A stretch of DNA of 48,721 bases from RGIG426 sp045598965 (GCA_045598965.1 JAZRVH010000008.1:1-48721); one strand, 5' to 3'; positions 22,897 to 31,216 are shown, numbered from the stretch's first letter. Program-made: numbers and translations. Notes: a model not told the origin generated them from the letters alone.

Positions 22897-24000
22897 ATGT
22901 ATACAGAATTTGATAGAGTGCCGAATGAGCCGGTTTCGCCGTCATCTTCCGTGCCGCCGGTGTCCGCTGCGGCGTTGTCAACCGTGGTGGCTATGCCGGT
23001 TCCGCCCGCTTTGAAACGGGAAATCCGTGCTCGCCGGGTACGTGTCACCAAAATTTTTACCGTTTTAGTGACCTTGCTTATGGTGGCGATGGTGATAAAC
23101 GGCATCTTTTCGATGCCGGACGGCAGTTTTTCCAACGATTCCATGTGGGGAATGCTGGCGGCGATGGCACTGGTGCTGGTGTGGAGAGGAGCTCTTCTCT
23201 TCATAGACGGCAATACGCCGGAACCCGCACCGTATGATATGGTACGTATCAACGAGGTGTATGAGCAAGGGGCGATGTCTACCGGGACGATGGACCGAGT
23301 GGTGATTCCCTTTGATGAGGTAACCTCGTATGTGGAAACCGCAAACTGGATTGCCCTTTACAGCAAGGATGCCGAAATCGTGTGGCTTGCCGACGATTTG
23401 ACACCGCCCGAAAAGGATCGCCTGTTTGCCGCTTTTGCCGCCCACTTGCCCCAAACCGTTTTTACTCGCAAATCCGTGTTAACTCCACGCAAGATGTATG
23501 AAACCGTTCCGCCCGCTGTTTCCTTTGAGCCGCCGCAGGATAGCTTAAAAGCTCGCTGGTCGGTTAAGGAAGCAATCACACGGGGATATGCCGCTATGCT
23601 CAGGGAGGGAGCTCCGCTGTTTTTCCTGATGTCTATGGTGATGGCGAATGTCTTGTGTGACAGCTTTGGTTTTTTTGCCAATGACCCTTTCGCCGGTCGC
23701 TTTGTGTTGATGGCGGCGGGTGCCCTGCTGTGTGCCGGCATTGCCTGGCTCTTAATCGCATGGGAACAGACAGCCGCCACGGTTGTCCACAACCGAGATG
23801 AGGTGCAGCTGCTCATTCTTACCGACGGCGTCCGTATACAGGACGGGGCAAACTTCACCGTAATTCCGCAAAAGGCGTTGCATTACCGCCGTGATAAAAA
23901 CGGAACACTGTGTATTCTGCTTGGCGACCGGGTGCTGACCGTGCCGTATCCCGAATACAGCCGCTCGACAGCAGTAAACAGCATATTCAAATTGTATTAA
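22897..24000 (+). CDS. YcxB-like membrane protein, duplicated layout (gyrB-gyrA spacer gene 2)
   Basis: A 367-residue membrane protein. Two pairs of membrane segments (about 52-95 and 246-295) each precede a soluble module with the same flavour: VIPFDEVTSYVETANWIALYS followed by TPPEKDRLFAAFAAHLP, and VIPQKALHYRRDKNGTLCILL near the C-terminus. This suggests an internal duplication of a YcxB-like unit. A proline/serine-rich N-terminus precedes them. The function is unknown. The ribosome site is AAAGGAGAAG and a gyrA leader follows. Confidence 0.7.
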   Translation: MYTEFDRVPNEPVSPSSSVPPVSAAALSTVVAMPVPPALKREIRARRVRVTKIFTVLVTLLMVAMVINGIFSMPDGSFSNDSMWGMLAAMALVLVWRGALLFIDGNTPEPAPYDMVRINEVYEQGAMSTGTMDRVVIPFDEVTSYVETANWIALYSKDAEIVWLADDLTPPEKDRLFAAFAAHLPQTVFTRKSVLTPRKMYETVPPAVSFEPPQDSLKARWSVKEAITRGYAAMLREGAPLFFLMSMVMANVLCDSFGFFANDPFAGRFVLMAAGALLCAGIAWLLIAWEQTAATVVHNRDEVQLLILTDGVRIQDGANFTVIPQKALHYRRDKNGTLCILLGDRVLTVPYPEYSRSTAVNSIFKLY

Positions 24001-24051
24001 ACACCCTATAATATACAAAAAGTATAGAGTTTATGGCAGGAGGAGATCACA

Positions 24052-26589
24052 ATGCCGGAAAATACCAATATTCCCGAAAATGAGGTGCCGCAGGCGGCAG
24101 ATCTGGGTAGAATCCTGGACGTTGACCTGGATAACGAGATGCGAAAACGCTTTCTCGAATATTCGATGTCGGTCATCGTGTCCCGTGCACTTCCCGATGT
24201 GCGTGACGGCTTAAAGCCGGTGCATCGCCGCATTTTGTATACCATGCACGAAAACGGCTTGACGCCGGACAAGGCATACCGTAAGTGTGCCGACACCGTG
24301 GGTTCGGTGCTCGGCCGGTATCACCCGCACGGCGATGCCTCGGTGTACGATGCGATGGTGCGTTTGGCACAGGATTTCTCGTTGCGTTATCCGCTGGTAG
24401 ACGGCCACGGTAACTTCGGTTCTATCGACGGTCACCCTGCCGCTGCTTATCGTTATACCGAGTCCCGTATGAACCGGATGAGCGTGGATATGCTCGCCAA
24501 TATCGAAAAAGATACGGTGGACTTTGTTTCCAACTACGATGACCGCTTAAAAGAGCCGGTGGTGTTGCCGTCCCGTTTCCCGAACCTTATCGTGAACGGG
24601 TCGACGGGTATCGCTGTCGGTATGGCGACCAACATTCCGTCCCACAACCTGTGTGAGGTGGTGGACGGCATCTGCTTCCTCATTGATAACCCCGAGGCAG
24701 AGGTTGCGGAGATTATGGAGTACATCAAGGGCCCGGATTTCCCGACCGGCGGCGTTATTATGGGCTATTCCGGCATTCGTGCGGCGTATGCGACCGGCCG
24801 TGGACATATTGCGGTACGTGCCCGTGCCGCTATTGAGGAGATGCCGAACGGTCGTTTCCAGATTATCGTGACCGAAATTCCTTATCAAGTCAACAAATTG
24901 AATCTTGTAAAGTCCATCATTGAAATGGCGGACGAAAAACGGATTGAGGGTATCCACGACGTGGTGGACTATTCTAGCCGTGAGGGTATGCGGATTGTTA
25001 TTGAGCTGAAAAAAGATGCCAACCCCCAAGTGGTGCTCAACAAGCTGTATGCATACACCCAAATGCAGGTAACGTTTGGTGCCATTATGCTGGCACTGGT
25101 CAACGGCGAGCCTAAAGTGCTGACGCTGAAACAGATTTTAGAGGAATACATCAAATTCCAACGTGAAATCATTACTCGTCGTACCCAGTTTGACTTAAAC
25201 AAGGCGTTGGATAAAGCCCATATCTGGGAAGCACTGAAAATCACGTGTGATTACATTGACGAGGTTATCGCTATGATTCGTGCTTCCAAGGACCAGTCGG
25301 AGGCAAAACAAAAATTGATGGAGCGGTTCGGGTTTGACGATGTCCAAGCGGATGCTATCGTTAAAATGCGTCTTGGTCAGTTGTCCGGCCTCGGACGGCA
25401 GGAGATTGAGGATGAACTCAATCGTCTGCACGCTTTGATTGCCGAACTGCAAGGCATTTTGGCGGATGACCATAAGATTATGGAAATCGTTAAAGACGAA
25501 TGCCGCAAAATGGCGGACAAATACGGCGACGAACGCCGCACATCCATTTCCCCGGTGGAGGGCGAAGTGGATATTGAAGACCTTATCCCCGAAGAAGAGT
25601 GTCTGCTTACGCTCACCCAGCGTGGCTATATCAAACGCCAGGCAATGGATGTGTACGCCACCCAGCGTCGTGGCGGCCGTGGCCGCAAGGGCGTTGCCAC
25701 TCGGGATGAGGACGTGACCCAGACGATGTTTAACTGTTCGTCCCACGATGTGGTGATGTTCTTTACCTCTCGTGGACGGGTGTATCGCTTAAAATGCTAT
25801 GAAATTCCGGAGGGCAGTTACCAGTCCAAGGGAATGAATATCGTGAACCTTCTGCCGTTAGAGGCAGAGGAGCGAGTGACCGCCATGATTTATGTCAACG
25901 AGTTTATGGAGGATCGCTATCTGTGTATGTTGACAAAGAACGGTGTCTTCAAACGTACCCGCTTGTCCGATTTCTCTAACGCCCGCAAGAGCGGCCTTAT
26001 CGCCATTGATTTGGATGAGGGCGACGAACTGCGTTGGGTGCGGAATACGGACGGTTACCAAAAGCTGCTGGTTGCCACCAAAAACGGTAAAGCCATTTGC
26101 TTTGACGAAAACGACGCCCGTGTTGTGGGTCGAACCGCCCGTGGCGTGAAAGCCTTGACCTTAGAGGGCAACGACGAAGTGGTGGATCTCGCCATTCGTG
26201 AGCCGGATACGTTGGTGCTTACCATATCGAATACCGGTTACGGCCGTTTGTCCGAGTGGGATGATTATCGCATTCAGTCCCGTGGCGGTAAAGGCCTTAC
26301 CAACTATCACGTAGATAAATTCGGCAACGTGGCGGCAACGTGTGCGGTAACGCTTGCAGAGGATATTTTGCTTGTGTCGTCGCAAGGTATCGTTATCCGC
26401 TTGCACGTGGACGATATTCGTCAGTGTCGTCGTCCGTCCAAGGGTGTCCGTGTGATGCACCTGACCGATGATGCCAAAGTGTTGTCGCTTGTGCGTACCG
26501 CTCGTGCGGATGATGCCGAGGAAGAAGTGTCCAAGCCGGATGCTCCGGATGCGGATGCCGAGGATGCGGAAACGCCTGCCGAAGAATAA
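24052..26589 (+). CDS. gyrA: DNA gyrase subunit A
   Basis: An 845-residue breakage-reunion subunit. The winged-helix part has SVIVSRALPDVRDGLKPVHRR and the catalytic Tyr lies in AAAYRYTESRM. The C-terminal domain forms the six-bladed beta pinwheel, and the GyrA box is seen as QRRGGRGRKG, which marks gyrase rather than topoisomerase IV. It ends in an acidic tail rich in Asp, Glu, Pro and Ala. The ATG follows GCAGGAGG. Confidence 0.98.
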   Translation: MPENTNIPENEVPQAADLGRILDVDLDNEMRKRFLEYSMSVIVSRALPDVRDGLKPVHRRILYTMHENGLTPDKAYRKCADTVGSVLGRYHPHGDASVYDAMVRLAQDFSLRYPLVDGHGNFGSIDGHPAAAYRYTESRMNRMSVDMLANIEKDTVDFVSNYDDRLKEPVVLPSRFPNLIVNGSTGIAVGMATNIPSHNLCEVVDGICFLIDNPEAEVAEIMEYIKGPDFPTGGVIMGYSGIRAAYATGRGHIAVRARAAIEEMPNGRFQIIVTEIPYQVNKLNLVKSIIEMADEKRIEGIHDVVDYSSREGMRIVIELKKDANPQVVLNKLYAYTQMQVTFGAIMLALVNGEPKVLTLKQILEEYIKFQREIITRRTQFDLNKALDKAHIWEALKITCDYIDEVIAMIRASKDQSEAKQKLMERFGFDDVQADAIVKMRLGQLSGLGRQEIEDELNRLHALIAELQGILADDHKIMEIVKDECRKMADKYGDERRTSISPVEGEVDIEDLIPEEECLLTLTQRGYIKRQAMDVYATQRRGGRGRKGVATRDEDVTQTMFNCSSHDVVMFFTSRGRVYRLKCYEIPEGSYQSKGMNIVNLLPLEAEERVTAMIYVNEFMEDRYLCMLTKNGVFKRTRLSDFSNARKSGLIAIDLDEGDELRWVRNTDGYQKLLVATKNGKAICFDENDARVVGRTARGVKALTLEGNDEVVDLAIREPDTLVLTISNTGYGRLSEWDDYRIQSRGGKGLTNYHVDKFGNVAATCAVTLAEDILLVSSQGIVIRLHVDDIRQCRRPSKGVRVMHLTDDAKVLSLVRTARADDAEEEVSKPDAPDADAEDAETPAEE

Positions 26590-26628
26590 TCTCAACCACA
26601 AACCCTACACAAAGAGAGGAAAATAACT

Positions 26629-27231
26629 ATGGAACTGTATACCTTTATCGAAGCCTTGTCCAGCCGTGCACCTACACCGGGCGGTGGTGCTGCCGCCGCC
26701 TATTGCGGTGCGTTGGGCACATCGCTTTGCTCGATGGTGGCGAACATTACCGCCGGCAACAAAAAATATGAGGAATTCAAAGGGGATATGGAACGCCTTG
26801 CCGCCCAAGCGGAAAAACATTGCCACTCGCTGTATAATTTTATCAACGAGGATATGAAGGTGTTTGCACCGGTATCGGAAGCGTATTCTATTCCGAAGGA
26901 CAACCCCGAGCGGGACGAGATTTTGGAGCGGGCATTGATGTTGGCGTGCGAACCGCCGATGCAGGTGATGCTGGAAGTCAACGAAGTGCTTTTGCTTTGT
27001 GAGGAGCTGCAGGAAAAAGGCAGTAAAATGCTTTTAAGCGACGTGGCGTGTGCCGCATCGCTTTGCCGTGCCACGCTCCAATGTGCTTTTGCCAACGTGA
27101 AAGTGAACACTCGGTTGCTCAAAAACCGAGAGATGGCACAAAAATTTGATGCCGAGGCGATGGAGCTGATTACGCAAGGTGCGGATCGTGCCGAAGCCGT
27201 GTACAAAGAAGTAATGAAAAAGATGGGGTAA
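26629..27231 (+). CDS. fchA: Methenyltetrahydrofolate cyclohydrolase-type protein (FchA / FTCD_C family)
   Basis: A 200-residue helical protein of the FTCD C-terminal (cyclodeaminase/cyclohydrolase) family. The diagnostic stretch is SSRAPTPGGGAAAAYCGALG, followed by a long four-helix core (AAQAEKHCHSLYNFINEDMKVF). Clostridial FchA of this family hydrolyses 5,10-methenyl-THF to 10-formyl-THF. The gene lies 3 bp before folD, whose cyclohydrolase residues are changed, so this protein probably supplies the missing step. The start follows AAGAGAGGAAA. Confidence 0.88.
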   Translation: MELYTFIEALSSRAPTPGGGAAAAYCGALGTSLCSMVANITAGNKKYEEFKGDMERLAAQAEKHCHSLYNFINEDMKVFAPVSEAYSIPKDNPERDEILERALMLACEPPMQVMLEVNEVLLLCEELQEKGSKMLLSDVACAASLCRATLQCAFANVKVNTRLLKNREMAQKFDAEAMELITQGADRAEAVYKEVMKKMG

Positions 27232-27234
27232 ACC

Positions 27235-28089
27235 ATGGAACTGTGGCGTGGCGTGCCGGTTGCGGCACGGATTTATGAAACCGAACAGCCGGTGCTTTCT
27301 GCTCTTGCTAAGCAGGGCGTAACACCGACGCTTGCGGTGGTACGTGTGGGCGAACGTGAGGACGATTTGTCCTATGAGCGGGGACTTCGCCGTGCGGCGG
27401 GGGAGCGGATTGCTCTGAAATCCGTCGTGCTTAACGAAAATGTGTCTGCCAAGGAGTTTACGGCGACCCTCAACGCTTTGAATGCCGACAAAACGGTTCA
27501 CGGGATTTTGATTTTCCGTCCGTTGCCGAAGCCGTTGCGGGACGAAGTGAACCTGGAAGCGGCGATTGCACCGGAAAAGGATGTGGACGGTATGACCGCT
27601 GTTGCCGTATCCGCCGCATTCCGCAACGTGAACGACCTGTATTCTCCCTGCACCGCCCAGGCGGTCATCGAAATGCTGGATTTCTATGGCGTGGAGCTTG
27701 CCGGCAAACGGGTAACCGTGGTCGGCCGTAGCCTCGTTGTCGGCAAACCGCTTTCGATGTTGCTCCTTAACCGCAATGCCACCGTTACCGTGTGCCATAC
27801 CGGCACTGCCGACTTGGCGGCGGAATGCCGTCGGGCGGATGTTGTGGTGGCGTGTGCCGGCGTGCGTAACTTGGTTGACGCCGACGGAATGAATGAGGGG
27901 CAGATTTTGGTTGACGTGGGTATTCACGTGGACGAAAACGGGCTGTGTGGCGATATCAACCAAGCGGATGCGGAGGCTTCAAACGTGGCGGCGTTGACGC
28001 CCGTTCCCGGCGGACTTGGCCCGGTTACCAATGCGGTGCTTATCCGCAACACCATTGAAGCGGCAAAAAAAGCCACACAAAACGTATAA
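27235..28089 (+). CDS. folD: FolD-type methylenetetrahydrofolate dehydrogenase, cyclohydrolase residues altered
   Basis: A 284-residue FolD homologue. The NADP-binding GRSLVVGKP and KDVDG motifs are intact, as is TPVPGGLGPVTNAVL near the end. The conserved YxxxK of FolD reads YERGL here (Tyr47, Leu51), so the lysine equivalent to E. coli K56 is lost. The usual VQLPLP reads IFRPLP, with Phe94 in place of Gln98. Lys56 is known to be required for cyclohydrolase activity. It is therefore likely a dehydrogenase that needs FchA for the hydrolysis step. It starts 3 bp after fchA. Confidence 0.9.
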   Translation: MELWRGVPVAARIYETEQPVLSALAKQGVTPTLAVVRVGEREDDLSYERGLRRAAGERIALKSVVLNENVSAKEFTATLNALNADKTVHGILIFRPLPKPLRDEVNLEAAIAPEKDVDGMTAVAVSAAFRNVNDLYSPCTAQAVIEMLDFYGVELAGKRVTVVGRSLVVGKPLSMLLLNRNATVTVCHTGTADLAAECRRADVVVACAGVRNLVDADGMNEGQILVDVGIHVDENGLCGDINQADAEASNVAALTPVPGGLGPVTNAVLIRNTIEAAKKATQNV

Positions 28090-28117
28090 ACTATATTGAA
28101 TAATACGGATTGTATAA

Positions 28118-28146
28118 GAAAAGAGCACGTTTCGTGCTCTTTTCCT
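28118..28146 (+). terminator. Terminator after folD
   Basis: AAAAGAGCACG / CGTGCTCTTTT stem with a TTT loop, followed by a short T/C tract. The next gene's ribosome site lies 10 bp further. Confidence 0.82.
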
Positions 28147-28166
28147 TTGGAAAAAGGAGAAACGTA

Positions 28167-28715
28167 ATGACGGTTGAATTGCGAAACGCTACCCGGCGGG
28201 ACGTCCGAAAAATGAAAAAATTATATGTGGAAGCGTTTCCGAAAGCGGAACGCCGTCCGTGGTGGCTCATTGCCAAGAAACGTCAGCAGGGGCTTTCGGA
28301 TGTGTGGGCGGTCACAGCGGACGGAGAATTTGCGGGGATGGCGGTTACGCTCAACTGTAACGACCGGGTGCTGCTGGATTATTTTGCCACGGAGGCTCGG
28401 CGGCGGGGAAACGGTATCGGTGCCGCCGCCCTTGACTTGTTGCAAAAAACCTATGCGGACAAATTGTTTTTGCTCGAAGTGGAAACCACCAAAAAACCGT
28501 CGCCCGAACACGACCTGCGTGCTCGCCGCAAGAATTTTTATTTACGGTGCGGGATGGTGGAAATGCCGGATTACTCCGCCAACCTCTTTGGTGTGGAGAT
28601 GGAAATCCTCACCACCGGCGACCGTCTTTCGTTTGAAAAGTACCACGAAATCTATGAGACGGCGTTTGGCAACCGCCTTGCCGAGAACGTTGTTAAGGTA
28701 GAAAACGAGCCATAA
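28167..28715 (+). CDS. GNAT-family N-acetyltransferase
   Basis: A 182-residue GNAT enzyme: MTVELRNATRRDVRKMKKLY begins the fold, and the acetyl-CoA loop is ARRRGNGIGAAALDLL. The C-terminal half contains FYLRCGMVEMPDY. It would acetylate a small molecule or protein; the substrate is unknown. The ATG at 28167 follows AAAAAGGAG; 19 residues further up come from the terminator and are left out. It is a single gene between two terminators. Confidence 0.82.
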   Translation: MTVELRNATRRDVRKMKKLYVEAFPKAERRPWWLIAKKRQQGLSDVWAVTADGEFAGMAVTLNCNDRVLLDYFATEARRRGNGIGAAALDLLQKTYADKLFLLEVETTKKPSPEHDLRARRKNFYLRCGMVEMPDYSANLFGVEMEILTTGDRLSFEKYHEIYETAFGNRLAENVVKVENEP

Positions 28716-28752
28716 TCCCCCTGAAAAACGCCAAAAAACAAATACAAATTGT

Positions 28753-28790
28753 AAAAACAGAGCGTAATTATACGCTCTGTTTTTGTTTTG
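28753..28790 (+). terminator. Terminator after the GNAT gene
   Basis: AAAAACAGAGCGTA / TACGCTCTGTTTTT hairpin with ATTA loop, poly-T after it. Confidence 0.88.
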
Positions 28791-28837
28791 GGCAGGTTTT
28801 GCCCCGTTTTGAATGATTTTTAGGTCGGGCTCTTTGC

Positions 28838-28879
28838 CCCCTCGTCAGAGGGCGGCAAGGGGAAAACAAAAACCCCGCT
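28838..28879. repeat. 42-bp direct repeat, left copy
   Basis: An exact copy of 31293-31334. It begins CCCCTCGTCAGAGGGC and ends ACAAAAACCCCGCT. It can fold as CCCCT...AGGGG and as CCCTC/GAGGG. It lies at the edge of the accessory cassette, overlapping the terminator of the XRE gene. Confidence 0.92.
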
Positions 28880-28899
28880 GTCGATAGACGGCGGGGTTT
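28869..28899 (-). terminator. Terminator of the second XRE gene
   Basis: AACCCCGC / GCGGGGTT stem around TGTCGATAGACG (with a short TC/GA inner pair). On the minus strand it begins at the stop codon and is followed by TTTTTGTTTT. Confidence 0.82.
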
Positions 28900-29110
28900 A
28901 TTCATAGCGTTCTTTGGAGGAGCATTCGCCTAAGAGGTAGTCGATGCTGGTGTTGTAAAACCGAGCGAGCTTAATGAGGATGGCGGTGGGAATATCATTT
29001 TCGCCGGTTTCGTATTTGGAATAGCCGGTTTGGGACATCCCGAGCATTTTGGCGACCTGCGTTTGGTTTAAGTCGGCATCCTCTCGCAAATCACGAATTC
29101 GTGGATACAT
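28898..29110 (-). CDS. XRE-family HTH repressor (module 2)
   Basis: A 70-residue cro/cI-type regulator: YPRIRDLREDADLNQTQVAK, then the GYSKYETGENDIP recognition region and SIDYLLGEC. It is a relative of the XRE at 5433-5660. The ATG at 29110 suits the GGGGGGG ribosome site; an ATG 6 bp upstream is too close to it. Divergent from the cassette operon and placed to repress both sides through the palindromes at 29142-29181. Confidence 0.9.
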   Translation of the reverse strand: MYPRIRDLREDADLNQTQVAKMLGMSQTGYSKYETGENDIPTAILIKLARFYNTSIDYLLGECSSKERYE

Positions 29111-29131
29111 ACACATCCCCCCCTCGCCTTT

Positions 29132-29186
29132 ATCATAGAATAATCTAAAACAGATTATTGACATTTAACCTAAAATAGGTTAGAAT
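29132..29186. promoter_or_regulatory. Divergent promoter-operator region of module 2
   Basis: Two 15-bp palindromes, AATCTAAAACAGATT (29142-29156) and AACCTAAAATAGGTT (29167-29181), are centred 25 bp apart. The plus-strand promoter is TTGACA (29158-29163), 17 bp, TAGAAT (29181-29186), with the second palindrome in its spacer. The minus-strand -10 is TATGAT (29132-29137). Every distance equals that in the module 1 region at 5708-5762, although the half-sites differ. Confidence 0.85.
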
Positions 29187-29237
29187 TATTTTATCCCGTT
29201 TGAAGGGAAATGACAATTAACGAGGAGAGGGTTAAAA

Positions 29238-29822
29238 ATGGGGATTTTAACAGGAAGATGGGTGTTATCAAAAAAAGACACTCTGTCGGAAGAAGAATTT
29301 AAGGTGTGGCAAAACAAATGGGCAAGCATCGCTCGAGCATTAAGAATAATCGCAATTATCGTATTGGTTGTAGGATTTGTTGTCGTAGGTGCAGGGAACG
29401 GCAATTCGCATTATGAAGCAAAAGAACGGTGGACGCCTGAAACCGGCACAATGGTATTCTTTGTTGAAGTCTTTGAGCCGGGAAGTCCGGTTTGGCTTAT
29501 AATAGGAGGATTGTTGCTGTTGTATTCTATTGGGCTGAAAATCGGAATGGCAATACCCTTTACCTCGGCGGAAGAAAAAAAGATGGATAGAGCTGCCAGA
29601 AAGTATATACATGAAACACACGGAAAAGTTTCTTTTAGTTGTCAGCACTGTTATAAAACAATAGAGACAAACCTTAAAGAACAATGGGGACCGCGCACGT
29701 GTCCGCACTGTCATGAAACCAATGCACTATGGCACATTTTAGATGAGGTAATAAAGGAAGAGGGTTTGCTCACAGATCCCGCGAAGAGAGTATTGATAAA
29801 ACCGTACATAGAGGAAAAATAA
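29238..29822 (+). CDS. Membrane protein with C-terminal zinc ribbon (cassette gene 1)
   Basis: A 194-residue protein of unknown function. Two membrane segments lie at about 33-53 and 85-103, with a short extracytoplasmic loop between. The cytoplasmic C-terminus has a zinc-ribbon-like pair, CQHC and CPHC. The ribosome site is GAGGAGAGGG. It is the first gene of the XRE-controlled operon and is more AT-rich than the core genes nearby. No family was recognised. Confidence 0.78.
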   Translation: MGILTGRWVLSKKDTLSEEEFKVWQNKWASIARALRIIAIIVLVVGFVVVGAGNGNSHYEAKERWTPETGTMVFFVEVFEPGSPVWLIIGGLLLLYSIGLKIGMAIPFTSAEEKKMDRAARKYIHETHGKVSFSCQHCYKTIETNLKEQWGPRTCPHCHETNALWHILDEVIKEEGLLTDPAKRVLIKPYIEEK

Positions 29823-29875
29823 CATTGATATGCCAAGGGCACTCTGTTCAAGAAAAACAATAAGGAGAAATAAAA

Positions 29876-30436
29876 ATGAAAAAAGTTGTATGTGGTATTT
29901 TAGCAATGGTATGTGTTTTGACGCTGTGTGGGTGTGGCACTGCATCCAGCAATGTGCCAATTGAAACATTGGAGTCGGCGTTTAAGACGATTGATAGCAA
30001 GCTTTCGTTTGATGTAACGGAAAACGGCACCGGATATAATTTTAACTATGAGGACGATAATTTTCTTTATGAGATTTCATATAACGGAATTGCCAACAAA
30101 GATCAAATGGTTACATCCATCGACATCGTCATTGATAATGTCGATATTGATATATTGACGAACGAGTCAAAACTTCTTGATTCTATCGGCAAAAGTAGCA
30201 AGGAATTATTGTTGAAGGAAATACCTGGGAATTATTGCTTTATAGAAGCGTTGGAATTGTATAACCAACTTTGCGTAACAGAAAACGAGCCTAAACTTTC
30301 CGATGCGGAGATTTTAGCAGAAGTCGTAGTAATCTTTGCAACCGAGAAAATTATAGAGAAAAACGGATGGACTATCAAGGCGACAACGGATGGTTCAAAC
30401 AAGACCTGTACCATTACGGCAACATTTGTCGGGTAA
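29876..30436 (+). CDS. Predicted lipoprotein (cassette gene 2)
   Basis: A 186-residue protein with a lipoprotein signal peptide: a positively charged start, hydrophobic core and the lipobox LCGC (Cys at about residue 20). The mature part is mostly polar with alternating beta-like strands (SFDVTENGTGYNFNYEDDNF) and no recognised domain. It would be anchored to the outside of the cytoplasmic membrane. It follows the zinc-ribbon membrane protein after 53 bp and precedes the HEPN-like gene by 6 bp. Confidence 0.78.
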   Translation: MKKVVCGILAMVCVLTLCGCGTASSNVPIETLESAFKTIDSKLSFDVTENGTGYNFNYEDDNFLYEISYNGIANKDQMVTSIDIVIDNVDIDILTNESKLLDSIGKSSKELLLKEIPGNYCFIEALELYNQLCVTENEPKLSDAEILAEVVVIFATEKIIEKNGWTIKATTDGSNKTCTITATFVG

Positions 30437-30442
30437 AATGTT

Positions 30443-30979
30443 ATGAGGGCTGTAGAATCATTTGAAACTCGTGTGGAAATGGCAAAAATGCACGATGATG
30501 CACTTCAACGTATTGACAAAGCAATTTCAAACAAGCAAAGCATAGAGGCGTGTTGGCTTTGTTATTCGTGTTTTGAAAGCAGAATCACACGAACGCTTGA
30601 AAAAGTTTCTGCACGTTGTGTTGAACGCAGGTGTTATCAAAATCCACGAATTGGGATACAAACCCGTATTAAGTGTCTGAAAAGGCTTGGTCGTGTGTCA
30701 TATGCGGGAGTAGAGGTTTTTGACAATCAATTATTAGGGCGGATTTCCAAGTGGTGCGAAGAAAGAAATGTGCTTGTTCACGCATTAGTAACATTGAATA
30801 ATTACTACGGCATGGATGAAAAATTTTTACAATTAGCAGTAAGAGGAAAACCATTAGTTGAGAGGTTATATGTCCAAACAACGGAGTTTAGAAACAAGTA
30901 TTACCAATTAGAAGAACTTTCTGAATTTCCGGAAAGAGTTTGTGAAAAATGTCGGCCTCTTCAAAAGAGGAAAAAATGA
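30443..30979 (+). CDS. HEPN-like protein with Rx4H motif (cassette gene 3)
   Basis: A 178-residue, probably all-helical cytosolic protein. The segment CEERNVLVHALVTLNN holds R108-x4-H113, the Rx4-6H hallmark of HEPN RNases, near the end of a helix as expected. The N-terminal helices (ALQRIDKAISNKQSIEACWLCY) also fit a HEPN bundle, and the C-terminus has CEKCRP and a basic tail. No full-length family was recognised, so the HEPN call rests on the motif and helix pattern. The start codon is not strongly supported by a ribosome site. Confidence 0.6.
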   Translation: MRAVESFETRVEMAKMHDDALQRIDKAISNKQSIEACWLCYSCFESRITRTLEKVSARCVERRCYQNPRIGIQTRIKCLKRLGRVSYAGVEVFDNQLLGRISKWCEERNVLVHALVTLNNYYGMDEKFLQLAVRGKPLVERLYVQTTEFRNKYYQLEELSEFPERVCEKCRPLQKRKK

Positions 30980-30994
30980 GAAGGGAAGAAAGTT

Positions 30995-31216
30995 GTGAGA
31001 AAGATAGTGTGTTTGTTGTTGACAGTTTTGTTGATTGCGTTTTCCACAGTGTGTTTTACGGGGTGTGAAAGCCACTCTGAAAGAGTTGCACGAGAAGCGG
31101 GAGAACGGGTAGAAGCCGCAAAAAGAGAAGAAGAGCGAGCACGGGATGAATATGAAGATTTGAAAAGAAGAGTAGACGCTTACAAAAACGCAAGAGACAA
31201 ACTTCATAGCAATTAA
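30995..31216 (+). CDS. Small predicted lipoprotein with coiled coil (cassette gene 4)
   Basis: A 73-residue protein with a GTG start, a hydrophobic signal segment and the lipobox FTGC (Cys at about residue 24). The mature about 50 residues are highly charged heptad-type helix (REAGERVEAAKREEERARDE). It would be a membrane-anchored helix outside the cell. It is the last gene of the operon, with a terminator right after. Confidence 0.72.
   Translation: MRKIVCLLLTVLLIAFSTVCFTGCESHSERVAREAGERVEAAKREEERARDEYEDLKRRVDAYKNARDKLHSN

Noticed and set aside
24007..24012. TATAAT as a separate gyrA promoter
   Set aside because: No acceptable -35 is found at 16-18 bp, so it was not listed.
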